Positions 39,734-50,795 of a stretch of DNA of 64,000 nucleotides are shown here, in pieces. This stretch comes from Onchocerca volvulus. Lineage: Eukaryota > Nematoda > Chromadorea > Rhabditida > Onchocercidae. The translations under genes were made by a program, and so were the position numbers. Location of the stretch: assembly GCA_000499405.2 (NCBI GenBank), contig HG738137.1, forward strand, positions 13,695,661-13,759,660, in the 5' to 3' direction. Within the stretch, counting starts at the first letter, position 1; each line of letters starts with the position of its first letter. The notes below the pieces were generated by a model, which worked only from the letters and a program-made list of their open reading frames with translations, was not told where the DNA came from and did not search any database.

Positions 39734-41943
39734 ATGTATTACTTAAGACAATTATGTTTACATTGGTCATTTTACTCTCTAATTATTATTATATTGGCCG
39801 ATCATTATGATTTAAAATATCCATCAGCATTATCATCATTGTCATCATCATTATCATCATCATCATCATCATCTTTTCGAAGATTGGCTAATAAAGATGG
39901 TTTAACTCGTGAACGTGAAGAAATGCATCGAATTATGAGTAAGTTAATGATTTTAATAAATTTCAATTAAATATTAAATTTCAATTAAATATTTCATTAA
40001 TATTTAATATACAGTAATATTTCGAAGGAAAAAAAAAACAAAATCTGAATCTTTATGTTTTATGTTTAGTAACTTTTTTATTTTTCTTCTTCGGATTTTA
40101 CTATATAATTTTAAGGACAAGCAAGATATCTCTTATAGGAAATGATGTTCAAAGACGTTTAAAGACGATAAAAATTTTGGATAAAACTTGAAATTAATTT
40201 ATCAATTAGCTAATTAATTAAGAATGAGACATTTCTTTGATGGCGTTTTTAATTACGAAAACGTCAAAAAAAAACAAAAAGAAAAGATTGGTACGAATTA
40301 ATTAATTAAAAAAGGAGCATTATTGATTTCATTTAACTTTTTCTTTTAAATATTTTAATCACTTTGATTACTTAATTTTTGTTAATCAATTAATTATGTA
40401 AGGAAAAGTGAAAAAGTTGTTAAAAAAAATCTTTTTTTAATTATAAACTTGCAGAAATTTATCATTATGATAATTTGACGGATTGTGAAAGTGCATGTGA
40501 GTTACCGTGTGGTACCACGTACGTGATCCGAAATGACATCGATGAACGACGTCAATTTATTTGTATGCAACGTAAAGCACCTTTTGTTTCACCATTTATC
40601 AATATTAACACTACGGGCATTATTCCGTTTATTTTAATTGCTGCATTGGTTTGTTTACTTTTTTTTCTTTCAATTTAAATCTGAATATTTTAATTTTATT
40701 AATTAAAAATAATGGTAATTTTCATAATTGCAAAGTCAAAAATGAAAAAATGTACGATAAAGGTTAAAGGTTACTTAAATTTATATAAAATTTTTCCTTC
40801 ATATGATAATTTAGAGAAAACTGCATAAAATTTTCGTAAACCTATATATGTGTTTTTCATTATCTGATATTGTTATCAGTTATCTTATATTCTATATATG
40901 TTATCAACTATCTGATAATTTGATATTGGAATGCATGCATAATGCAAGCTTCATGTGTTTTATGAAGCTATGATAAGATAAAATTTTTTTTATCACATAG
41001 CCCAAAGTTATTTAAACAAATTAAATTAATCGAAATAATCAACAGTCATCTATACTTAAAATATATTTTTCAAGCATGATTGCTTTCTATATGTAAATAC
41101 CGAATAATTAATTAGACTAATTAGTTCCTGTTTATATTTATTCAGATGCTGATGCTTTCTATGCCCAAGTATTCCAGTAAATAAGTCATACTTTTATAAA
41201 CCTCAAATACATGATTTTTATGATGCATTACAGAGCATGCATAATTCGAGTTTCATGCATTTTATGATGCTATAAGAAATTAATATATTCTGAAATTAAT
41301 TTAAACAATTAATTAGACTAATTATATTAATCGGAGAGTGATATTTTTTATCCTATCTTAAAGTTATTTCAAATAACTAATTAAATTAATTAACTAACAA
41401 TTATACTCGAGATAATGTTACTCAGACACTGATGTTTTCCACGTCTATTACGAAACAATTAATTAGATTAATTATTTCACACCTACATTTAAGATTAAAA
41501 AATTTCGCTTATATTTTTATGGCACCAATTAGTTCTCATTTATATTTAACATCTATTACTCAGATATCAAATAATTAATTAAACTAATTAGTAATCAGTC
41601 ATGATTAAAATTAAAAATTTCGCTTATACTTAACATCTATTACTCAAATAGTAATATTTTCTACATCAGTTATTGATTACATTGCTAATTAAAATTAATT
41701 AGTTCTCACTTATACTTAACATATATTACTCAGATCATTAAGGCATTCCAGATATTATGCGGTTTGTTGTTGATTATCTGTTTCTGTTGCATTCGTTGCG
41801 GCTGTGCGTTTTGTCGACGAATCTGTCATTCCCGCAATTCCTCGAATGATCCCCTGGTAAATGGTGAATTCCGGGAAACACTCGACTCGAAAGATATCGG
41901 ATATTTGAAGAAGGAAGCAGATAGGAAAATTATTACTGTATAA
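39734..41943 (+). CDS. single-pass membrane protein of unknown family
   Basis: Exons 39734-39938, 40455-40648 and 41752-41943 join in frame (phases 1, 0) at GT-AG junctions and encode 196 residues ending in TAA. The ATG directly follows TTTTAG, so the start may sit next to a cis- or trans-splice acceptor. Residues ~10-22 are hydrophobic (signal peptide or anchor), followed by a Ser-rich run around residues 33-47. A Cys-containing region follows (TDCESACELPCGTTY, then FICMQRK), then one strong membrane segment spanning the exon 2/3 junction (IIPFILIAALILCGLLLIIC), and a Cys-rich juxtamembrane tail (CIRCGCAFCRRICH) likely palmitoylated. This suggests a type I or signal-anchored surface protein with a ~45-residue cytoplasmic tail. 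I do not recognise the family. Intron 2 is filled with AT-rich repeats. Confidence 0.8.
40761..40773 (+). promoter_or_regulatory. DR1 motif (AGGTTA-A-AGGTTA)
   Basis: Strict match on the plus strand, in intron 2 of the membrane-protein gene. Confidence 0.5.
40930..41740. repeat. repeats filling intron 2 of the membrane-protein gene
   Basis: Blocks like ATGCATAATGCAAGCTTCAT...TTTTATGAAGCTAT at ~40932 and GCATGCATAATTCGAGTTTC...TTTTATGATGCTAT at ~41236 are diverged copies. From ~41100 to 41735 a second motif, AATTAATTAGACTAATTAGTTC followed by TTATACTTAACATCTATTACTCAGAT, recurs about six times. The last copy ends only ~15 bp before the exon 3 acceptor, so the repeat forms the end of the intron. 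Confidence 0.7.
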
Positions 41944-43904
41944 TTTGAAATTCATTTAAAAACAAAAAAAACTTTTTCGTTTTTGAAAATTTTTGGCATG
42001 CTCATTTAACATTCTGTTGTAACTGATGCAATGATGAGATCGAATTGAATTACTGTTTATTAATATAAATTTCTTAATTTAAATTATTGTTTATTAATGA
42101 TATTATTTTATTTCTAATTCCAATTCTTGATTATTATTGACACATATTTTTTAATTAATGTATGATAATTAAATAATGATAAAAATAATATTTATGTTAT
42201 CTTCTAAATTTTGTTAATGATAATTATATGTTGACGAAAATTTTTTGAATTTTGCCAATAGTTATTAAATATTATTAAAAATGGTTTTATTTATTTGTCG
42301 AAATTTGTAAAATTTTCAAAATTCTACTAATCCTAAAATTTTTAATCAATTATTAACATTGAATTTGTTTTTATCAGATTTTGATATTTCAGGTGATCAT
42401 TTCTTCTGTACCATTTAGGGCTTATACTTCATTTATATGTAAATGAAGTTATCCAAAGTGGTCAATTATCTATGTCCATTTTTTTTTATTTCTGATTATC
42501 ATTTTGTATCAATTCTTATCAGTCTATTATAACTTTATCAAACAAACCATATGATTTTCTCGTAATTTTTCAAAATTTTATATAAATTATAGAATTGTTG
42601 TCGAATATTTTCATCTAAATTGTTTACATTTTTTAATAAAAATGTATTTAACTTTTTTTTTTTGTTTACTTATTGATCAGATTATCATTGATATTTGTAT
42701 TGTATATCACCTAATTTAAGCGGCTTTATCACTTCCTTCTTTAATGTGCATTGATCTCGAAACTTTATCCGATGGGTTAAGCTAATTATTTTAAATATAA
42801 TTTTGAAATTTTAAATCTTCCGCAAAACAATCAATAATTCTGATGCAATCTAATTTTATCTCATTTGTATTTTTAAAATAATTTATAAGATAATTTTTTT
42901 TTTTTATTATCAAGTTTTTAATTCCATTTTAATAAGTTTAAACTATCGAATAAGTTTCTATTGTTTATTTTTTTCTTTATGCATTCATCTATATTATGTA
43001 AATTTTGTTTACTTTTTCTGAAGTAAACAATCCTTAATAACTGTAAAAATATATGATCCATTAATTATACGGTAAGCAATAATTAATTTTCAAATCTAAA
43101 AACAGATTCAAATATGGGAGAGAAAAACTGTTCGAGAATTCCAAGAAAATAATATTTTAATGATTTAAAAGAATTGAAATTTGCAAATAATGTGAAATAT
43201 TTAATAAAATTAGCCTGAAATAAATCGAAGAAATTGATAGAAACAATTTAAAGTTTAGATAAAATATGAGCAGTTAAGCTAATTTATTTCATACAGTATA
43301 TTGAACTATGATCTATACCGTATACGGAAATACCGTATCTATTTGTGTCAATTCAGGATATCACTTTTCCTTGGCCAAAAAAGTTGTAGATTTATGCAAT
43401 TAATATGTAATCGTTGTTAATATCATGTCAAAATTTGAAATTTTATTTCATACGATAAGATTTCTTTTGCATGTGTATTTTTTTTGTTCATTTTCAAAAG
43501 TTTGTTTTATTGCAAGTTTTTTTAAATTTCCAAAAAAATGAATAAGCAATGCAAAAATTTTTGATATTTTCCTTTTCTTTTTATTTTTACAATTCTTTCA
43601 TAACTTTATTCAACTTAGATGGTTTTTATTTGATGCAAGAAGAGGGGTTAAAGGTCACGGCATATAGAAATAATCAAACGCGCTAGTTTTTAAAGCTTTC
43701 ATCTGTTGTCGGCTTTTTTTTCTTTCCTTTTACTATATATTTTTGACCATTATAAATGACAATTTCATAAAAGTTCGAAATAAAATGATTCGTCTAAAAG
43801 TTTCACAAAGTTTCACGCTTACTTTCCACAAAAGTCTGTTTTAGCCTTTTGGGTAACATTTGCCGCTTTTTGTAACAAGGAATTTGACTGATAGATATAT
43901 GACG
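41944..43904. other. intergenic sequence, no gene identified
   Basis: AT-rich sequence downstream of the membrane-protein gene without a supported open frame. It contains a DR1-type motif at 43645-43657. Confidence 0.55.
43645..43657 (+). promoter_or_regulatory. DR1 motif (GGGTTA-A-AGGTCA)
   Basis: Strict match on the plus strand, between the membrane-protein gene and the protease gene; same 13-mer as at 38013. Confidence 0.5.
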
Positions 43905-44335
43905 CAAATGACGTACGTGTACGTATGGATATATACATGAAAATATAATGTGTTATGAAAAAAAATGAATGTAGAAAAAATATTTGACATAAACGATGTT
44001 CATTTAAAAAAAAAGGGATATTCTATGGAAAATACTTACGTATTTGGGTATGATGTGCGTACATTTCTATATACATGATACTATAATATTCTATGAAAAT
44101 TGATATTTCATGGAAAATATTCCAACTAGTTGACGTACGTGTATACATGCATACGTGAAAATATCATAGATCATGGAATAAAATATTCAATTAAAGATAT
44201 TCGATACACGTATGACGTACGTGCATATATGTTGTATACGTGAAAATATCATGGATTATTAAGTGAGATAATCTATCAAACATATTCGATTTAAGTTTGA
44301 CGTACGTAAATGTATATTTACATGAAAATGTAACA
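43905..44335. repeat. ~83-bp tandem array with TGACGTACGT cores
   Basis: Units start with TGACGTACGTGTATACATG, continue with CATACGTGAAAATATCATGG and end near AATATTCGAT. Cores lie at 43909, ~44051 (degenerate), 44131, 44213 and 44298, a spacing of 80-85 bp apart from one longer first interval. Each core is a nest of short palindromes (ACGTACGT, GTATAC, ATGCAT). Confidence 0.85.
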
Positions 44336-45418
44336 CATTAATTAATATTGAATGTATTTTCCTTTATTTACCTATGTGTGTGTATACAAGGTGGAATAAT
44401 AGTAATTGTATATAAAGTTTACATTTACTTTAAAACTTACATTTGTATGTTTGCATTTACAATATTCGTTCAATTTTATAATTTCTCATTGAAAGATAGA
44501 ATTAATCGATATTTGAATTACTATTATATGCATGAGAAATACGAAAATTGTGAGAATTCTGCACTTCATCGAACTAAATTCTTTTTTTTTTTTTTTCGTC
44601 TCAATTTCATTTTTTCTATTAATAATTTCAAGTAATATAGGATAAATAATGATTGATAAATTTCGAAATTTATCGAGAAAGATATTCGAAAAAAAATTGA
44701 TGCAATTAAATACATTAATGTATTAATATTGATATATTTATTTGAAGAAAATATTGCCGATAAAAATTTAAATTCCGGATCGAATTTGTAATTATAATTT
44801 TAAACATATAATTTTAAACAAAAAGTTGTTAATTCGATTATTCGATTTAATATTAATAGTTGCATTGATTTAATAGTTTGGGTTCCTTCTTATATCTTGA
44901 TTCAACTTAATTGGATTTGGTATTTGACAGTTAGAGCGATAATTTAAGAAAAGATTAAAATGATTGAATTTTTTTGAATAACAGGAAAACAACAAAAATA
45001 TTAGTGCAAGAAAAGAATGTAACTTCATATTTTTAAAAAAAAAATTAGAATTCATTGATCGTAAGAAGAATGATTATAAAATTGAATATTATAAACAGTA
45101 AAATAACTACAAATTTTTGTAAATAATTAAAAGGAAAATAAAAATAGAAAAATTGTGAAAATTGCCTTTTTTTTTCACATTTAATTTTACCATATCTCGA
45201 CAAGATTTTTAAGAATTCTGAACGCAGGGCGATATTTTTCGCTTGTCTTTTTTTCTTCTCTTTTCAAATTTCTTTTTTTTATCTTTTTAGATATTTTATT
45301 CTTTTTCCGATATTCAATCTTATTTGTTTGCCCGTTTGATTAGAAAAATCGCAATGCTTTTTTTGAAACAAACAGTATTAGCTTTGGAAAATAACAGTAT
45401 TTTCTTGGATTTTGACAT
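44336..45418. other. intergenic sequence, no gene identified
   Basis: AT-rich sequence with short open frames (44348-44635 plus, 44870-45055 minus) that lack family features, codon signals or splice context. Confidence 0.5.
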
Positions 45419-45419
45419 T

Positions 45420-45712
45420 ACTAATTTCGGAAAACTTCGAAATTTTTTGGATGCAAACTTAGTACTTTTAAAAAATTTTGGAATTTCCTGGATACAAACT
45501 TATTAATGTTTAAAAACTTCGGAATTTTCCGGATGCAAACATATGATTTTTGAAAAAGTTCGGAATTTCCTAGATGCAAACTTATTGCTTTTGGAGGAAT
45601 TTTGGGATTTTCCGGACGCAAATTTATTTTTCTTGGAAATCACTGGAATTTCCTGAATACAAGTTTATTACTTTCAGAAAACTTCAGAATTTCCTGGATT
45701 CAAACAGTGCTA
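45420..45712. repeat. 41-bp minisatellite, seven copies
   Basis: The unit is close to AAAACTTCGGAATTTCCTGG + ATGCAAACTTATTACTTTTG. The GGATGCAAAC anchor recurs at 45449, 45490, 45531, 45572, 45614, 45655 and 45696, a period of 41 bp. The array lies just 85 bp beyond the stop of the protease gene, so it probably falls in or next to its 3' UTR. Overlapping open frames here on both strands are by-products of the repeat. Confidence 0.95.
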
Positions 45713-45796
45713 ACTTTCAAAATCTCAATATTTTCATGAAAAGAAAATTATTCTTACTTCATAATTATTTATTGCATGTTCATTTATCATTTAATT

Positions 45797-48700
45797 TCAA
45801 AGTAATACAGTCTTTATTTTTGGCCGATTTCCCGGTTTTTTACCAAAACATAGCCCAGAATATTGGCAAATAAAATCATTGTGTGCTCGTACATCAATGA
45901 AAATTCCTCCATCCAATTGATCAACATTTGTTGGCGTTTCGATCCCTAAAATATAATCATTATGAAAACGAAATTGAAAATTTTTGAAAAAATTTTTTAA
46001 AAAATTTGAAATTCAAACAAATTTCCAACGGATTTTTTAAACAAACTTTACATATTGTGCTTTGAATTTCTACAACTAATCAAAATAAATCACTATCATC
46101 ATCATCATCCACGATCATAATAATAATAATGATAATAATAGTAATAATGATAATTAAATAATAGTAATAATAATAATAAATAAATAATCAAAATGATAAT
46201 GGTAATGGTAACTTATTGAAATGCTAACTAAATGAAAACATTAAATTTATTAAAATTTAAAAATTTCCCGAAATTTATTAAAATTCAGAAATTTTCCTGA
46301 AATCTGAAAAGATTCGAAGAATTATTTACGTTTTAAAAAAGTATATCTAATGGATGAATAAACCATTAATGTATTAATTTCTTTCAACATTGTGTTTATT
46401 AATTTCTTTCCATTCCACTTATTAGTTACAGAATGCAATTGAATAAATATTTAATTGAAGTTTATTTCAAACTTTTTTAAAAATAATTTGCAACTTAAAA
46501 ACACCTTTAATTGCCATGTTGATCGTTCGACAATCGGTTCCGGCAGAAGCAATTCCAGCAATATTCCATTTTCCGTGATCAGTTTCGAACATTAATCCGG
46601 AACCACTATCACCCTATTTGACAAATAAATTCTTCAAATTGTTAAATTTTATACTTTTTATCTTATAAAAATTCGTAAAAATTTGTATTTAAATTTTCAA
46701 ATCAAAAAAAAAAAAAAAAAATTAATTAGAAATTTCGAAACGCATTTCATAATTATGGAAAATTTATTTCATTTTCATTCAATTTTTTAAAATTTAAAAA
46801 GAAAAACTAAAAATTTCAAACTGTATTTTTATACGAACAGAACAGATATTTGATTCTTGCATTTCGGATGTACATATCTGATCGTCAAAAATCCACTTTT
46901 CTCGCAGACATGTGATACGTGTTAAATTTATTTTTGCTAATGATGTTACTTGTTTCATTTGAGTTGCTAAAAAAGTTTTTTAGGTGAAGAATTAAATTTT
47001 TATTTCATAAATAATTGAATAATTCTTTCAAACTTTGAGTTTTTTAAAATATTCTTCAAAATTTTATTAAATTCTCAAGAAAATTATTATATATTTAATG
47101 AAATAGAAAAAAAAATTAGTTACATGAAAAGTAATGATTCTTTTTGTGAAAATTCGCTAATTATTGAATTAATTAAACTTGAAATGAAATTTTACTAATT
47201 TAAAACTTACGATCTGAACCTCTTGAGTATAAAGTAAAAGTGTCCGGTAAAATATCACCTGGTTGTGCAACGCATGCAACAGCATTAAGTGGCGCCGGAA
47301 ATGTAATAATATTTTTTGAAGAAAATTTTTTAGAAAAGTTTTAAACAAATTTACGAAATTAAAAAAGAATCAATTCGTTAAAAAAATCGAATATATAAAA
47401 AGAAAAAAAAACCAGTTCACAAAAATTAAAAAAAACTTCGAAAAATTTAAATATTTGAAAAAATTTTTTAAAAAACTTAATTTAAGCTTTCAAAAAATAA
47501 ATTAACCATTCTTAATCTAGTAGTAACAATAGCAATATCATTATGTAAACAGGGTCCTGTGAGATAATCAGCCGGAATTACTATCTGCAATGATTTTATC
47601 AATAATATGAAGATAAACGTAAAAAATTTGCCCCAAAGTTTGCATTATAGCACTAAATTTACGTTCCTGTCACGTGACAATTGATCGTAAAATAAACGTA
47701 AGTAACGAAAATCACAACATAAATTAAATTTTTTGAAACTTTTTTAAAGTTCTCTTCAAAAAATATACTGCCATATCTTTTTGAAGAGTAACGATAAGAA
47801 GCATCAATGCATCTTACTTTAAAGTTTCCAAATTCCTTATTTAAAATTTTTTAAGGCAAGAAATGCATATCAAACTATTTGTATCGATCATATTTAAAGA
47901 TGAAAAAGAGTTCAGAACTTAAAACATCCATATTTGAATATAAAGTAGAATTAATTACTCGAAAAATAGTTATAAATTTTGTTATAATAATTAATTAATT
48001 GTTTAGCATTAAATTATAGTTACATTTTTGCAATAATGAAGAGCAAATATGGATTACATTTTGGATATATATTGAGATTAGATGCAATTTTTCAAAATTT
48101 CTTGAAATAAGGAATGTTTTAAATTATTACAAATCAAATTTGAAATAAAGTAAATTCTGAATTTGAAATATCTAAAATTAAATTTCAAACAAGTTTAATC
48201 ATTTAGAAAAGATTAAATTAATGTTAAATTATAATTTAATTTCTGCATAATGAATATGAATAATGATTACCTTTTGGATATATACCGATCGTGCTATCTG
48301 TTGAAACGTTGAACAAGTATGTCTAGCAAATGGTAAACAACCACCACCGTAATATACTTTCCAATTTCGTCTAGCAAATATTTCGGATAATGAATCTCTA
48401 GAAATTATTCGAAATTTTAATAATTTCTAGCAATTCGTTAATTTTCAACATTCATACAGTAATCAATTCCATCATTTCATATTAAGTAACCCAATTATAT
48501 TAAGAATATAATTAAATATATTCGAAATGTGATTAATTATTTTCAATTTTTCAAAATTTCAAGTAAATATAACAATTTGTGAAAAAAAAAAGCTTATCAC
48601 ATATACCGTTCACAATCCTTTTTGATAAAACAATGAGCAGCTGTTAATACATGTCTATCAGATATCATTGTACCAGCGCATCCTAATGGCATACCTTTAA

Positions 48701-50795
48701 TTTTATCACTTCAATTTCATTTGTTATATGTTAATTAATAAGATAAAAGGGGTCAAAGTTCAGAATTTATTGAATTTAATATTTTTGTCAAGGAAAAAGT
48801 TCATTAAGTTGCAGAACAAGTTTGACGGGTTATATTTTAATGAACAATCTATTAATGTATTATTAAAAAAAAATTATGCTTATGAATATTCATCAATTTA
48901 AAGGAACGACTAGTCATCAAAAAATCGATATTAATTTATAAGTAATGCAGAACAAGTTCGACAAGTTGTATTTTAATGAAGAATCTATTAGTATATATTT
49001 CGGAATTTAAATACTGAAAATATAAAAATTATGATTATATATGCATACAATTCGATGAAGTGATTAGTTATCACTTAATCAATGATGATTTACTAGTAAT
49101 TAATGGATTGATTATTTTAAAGTTTTAATGATGAAGGAAAGGTTTCATACAACTTATTCGATTCAATTACTGAACAAAATTTGGAATAATAAAAAACTTT
49201 TTCCTTGAACTAATTTTGTCTAACTTTTTCTTCAGTTGAATGCTAATGCATCATATGTTAGAATAATTAATTAGCATGCAGTTGCAATCTGCAAACTGCA
49301 ACTACATGCTAATAAATATTAGAATTAATTTGAAAATGATTCATACCATATTTTTTATACTGTAAATGAACTGCAAATGGTGCTTCAATTTGTCTCACGT
49401 TAATACCTCCCATTAGGAAACGTGGCACGTTATTTGCTTGATTAATTTTTATCGCAGAACGAATAGCACGTTGACGTACGTGAAATTAATTTGATTAACT
49501 ATATGAATATTTGCTTATTAGCTATTTTAAAAATATTTATTTAACAAATATATGCGAATATAAATTGATGAGCATGATTGAAAAGTAATCAATATTAATT
49601 TGTCCATTTTCTGTTTAAATCTCAATTTTATTGATTTATCAAATTTCGATTAAATCCTTCTGTACCTAATAGGTAATATATCGCACGTGAAAGCTAACTT
49701 TGACATATGTCTTGTATTTCGTTAAGTAAAAGTTTTTTATATATGTTGAAAATATTAAATGTAACGTGACGCATTTAACTGACGTGAATAAGACAAAATC
49801 TGAATATTATACAGTAACAATGCTTAAGGGAGAATTTTTGATTTGATCGTAATTTTAAGTAATGAAAACTTTGACGTGCGTGTGCGTGTAAGATCCACGT
49901 CAAAATCATCATTGCCATTACCTCGACATCTGTTCCATAATTCATTAACTTCAAATGAAGTCAACCGTGCTAACGATTCTGTTGTTTCATCAACAAATAA
50001 TACCGTAATATAAATCCAAATATATATTGTTCTAAAAAGTTTTGTTAATTTAATTCAATTAAATTTTACACTATTAATTTATTTCAATTTTTATTTTAAT
50101 TCTAAAATATGAAAATTTTATGAATTAGACTAAATCAAGTTTTCATCTAATTTTTTATATTAATTTGTCCTAATTTATTTCAAGTTTCATTTCGGGTTTT
50201 ATTCACTTAAACTGCATTAGCCTAAAAAAATTGCAAAATTTTAACATAAGAAATGAATCAAGTTCACTTAAATTTAAAAAAAAAAAAAAAAAAAAAAACG
50301 AAATACTAAGCGAAGTTCATATTCATTTCAATTTCTATGACATCATATTGAAAGTATGCAATAATTGTGTAATGAAAAAATAAAAAATAATTAATGACGA
50401 TTGTTAGAACAGGAAATTTTTAATTATTATCAGATTTCAGTTTCATTCAGAAGAAATTTTAAGGAAGATGAACTGATGCAAAACCTTTTTATTTCATGTT
50501 AGAACGAAAGTTTAATTAAATTATAAACTAAATCAAAGTAATAGTTTAATCATTTTTCTAAAAAGAATTCATTTTGTAAAAAGTTATCATGAAAAAACTT
50601 GAATATATTTCAAAAAAAATACTGAATTTTATCAAGTCATAAATTTTCTTTTCAGTAATTTCTTATACTTAAGGAAAGCAATAAACAAGCTAATTAACTG
50701 TTAAACAATTAGCAAATCATTCGGAATTATTAAAAATGGTCAACCAATATTTGAAAAATCAACAATAATAAAGTCTGAACACACCTGTAATTCAT
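45797..50795 (-). CDS. secreted chymotrypsin-fold (S1) serine protease
   Basis: Ten exons on the minus strand: 50795-50785 (11 nt), 50031-49922, 49436-49347, 48694-48607, 48397-48271, 47584-47507, about 47310-47211, 46966-46839, 46613-46505 and 45945-45797; phases agree and give ~329 residues. The N-terminus MNYRTIYIWIYITVLFVDE is a likely signal peptide. The triad is visible: LTAAHC (His), CLHNDIAIV (Asp) and GDSGSG (Ser). The activation region reads VPRFLMGGINV, so the mature end would be LMGG, preceded by Phe rather than the usual Arg. Six residues before the catalytic Ser is Asn (NICSGDSG), not the Asp of trypsin, so Arg/Lys specificity is unlikely; the substrate is unknown. The C-terminal ~40 residues extend past the usual final helix. 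One problem: the exon at ~47310 has no AG acceptor upstream. Either it is spliced abnormally, carries an error, or this allele is damaged. Confidence 0.85.
48750..48762 (+). promoter_or_regulatory. DR1-type motif (GGGTCA-A-AGTTCA)
   Basis: One mismatch from RGGTYA-A-RGGTYA, plus strand, in the intron between protease exons 3 and 4. Confidence 0.4.
49271..49312. repeat. 16-bp inverted repeat (hairpin) in a protease intron
   Basis: TTAGCATGCAGTTGCA and TGCAACTACATGCTAA form a 16-bp stem with one mismatch around a 10-base loop. It lies in the intron between protease exons 3 and 4. It is too short for a typical miRNA precursor and may be a remnant of a small inverted-repeat element. Confidence 0.8.

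Noticed and set aside
45324..45873. Open frames on both strands downstream of the protease
   Set aside because: They are products of the 41-bp array and flanking sequence.
49271..49312. miRNA precursor
   Set aside because: The hairpin is only 42 nt in total, much shorter than animal pre-miRNAs.
49437..49490. Upstream extension of protease exon 3 (frame reading RQRAIRSAIKINQ)
   Set aside because: The frame is open but has no AG acceptor of the right phase; the AG ending TCAAG at 49437 gives exact phase 1 and a normal S1 propeptide-to-LMGG join.
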